NCBI RefSeq assembly: GCF_014075995.1
Contig: NZ_CP055153.1
Coordinates: 62,001 to 126,000, forward strand
Direction: 5' to 3'
Length of the DNA: 64,000 bases
Source of the DNA: Adhaeribacter radiodurans
GTDB taxonomy: Bacteria > Bacteroidota > Bacteroidia > Cytophagales > Hymenobacteraceae
Part shown: in pieces, positions 63,879 through 64,000 of the stretch
Layout: each line of letters opens with the position of its first letter
Numbering within the stretch: the stretch's first letter is position 1
The notes under the pieces: generated by a model
Seen by the model: only the letters and a program-made list of their open reading frames with translations
Databases searched by the model: none
Told to the model about the DNA's origin: nothing
Program-made: the position numbers and the translations under genes

Positions 63879-64000
63879 TCTTCTTACTATTAACTAGATC
63901 AGGATTAACCGGTAAAATTCTTTAAATATCAGCTTAAAAAGCCTGATCCCAACTTTATAAAGGCTTCTAAATTATTAATAATAATCTATGTAAAACTGTT

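Noticed and set aside
1-64000. CRISPR arrays, tRNA, rRNA or transposase genes
   Set aside because: No regularly spaced identical repeats, no tRNA-like T-loop context, no rRNA-like stretch and no transposase or integrase motif were found by eye.

Overview
The window looks like chromosomal DNA from a Bacteroidota member, most likely order Cytophagales (Hymenobacter/Adhaeribacter-like; the genus is inference). The evidence is a type IX secretion C-terminal sorting domain, a one-piece hybrid two-component regulator with a propeller sensor, a TAnnTTTG-type promoter, AT-rich gene leaders instead of Shine-Dalgarno sites, and arrays of ~800-residue MacB/FtsX-type permeases. No rRNA, tRNA, CRISPR array, phage or transposase gene was seen.

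Region 1 (1-20.9 kb) is almost entirely on the minus strand and is a patchwork of small regulator-plus-enzyme units: AraC with an UlaG-like metallo-hydrolase, GntR with slipin (ATGA overlap), NmrA-like protein with AraC, Crp/Fnr with an MFS exporter, AraC with an SDR, and Crp/Fnr near an AhpD-like peroxidase and an atypical aldehyde dehydrogenase. A HigB/HigA toxin-antitoxin pair has a clear palindromic operator. A persulfide-dioxygenase-like gene runs off the left edge. Several dispersed intergenic repeat families sit between these units.

Region 2 (21-27.4 kb) is on the plus strand. It holds a lipoprotein gene broken by a one-base frameshift, a 1389-residue hybrid sensor kinase/response regulator, a mosaic repeat copy and a small secreted lipocalin-like protein.

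Region 3 (27.5-42.3 kb) is an uninterrupted minus-strand array of six paralogous ABC permeases. Region 5 (55.8-63.7 kb) holds three more plus an internally deleted remnant of a tenth. No ATPase, membrane-fusion protein or outer-membrane partner is present. The leading gene of each array has the same upstream architecture: a sigma-54-like TGGCAT element and, 62-63 bp further upstream, two tandem copies of a GTTC-TTTT-ACA motif. This shared promoter design on an amplified set of orphan permeases is the most interesting signal in the window.

Region 4 (42.3-55.7 kb) separates the two arrays. It contains a repeat-rich intergenic stretch with a 150-bp MITE-like element, a frameshifted P1-family (DmpA-like) peptidase gene overlapping a class IV aminotransferase, a PKD/beta-helix lipoprotein, an orphan NarL-type response regulator, a small Cys-tailed peptide, a large secreted metallopeptidase-like protein with a predicted seven-bladed propeller, an HxlR regulator divergent from a small STAS-like protein, and a head-GIN (DUF2807) protein next to the permease remnant.
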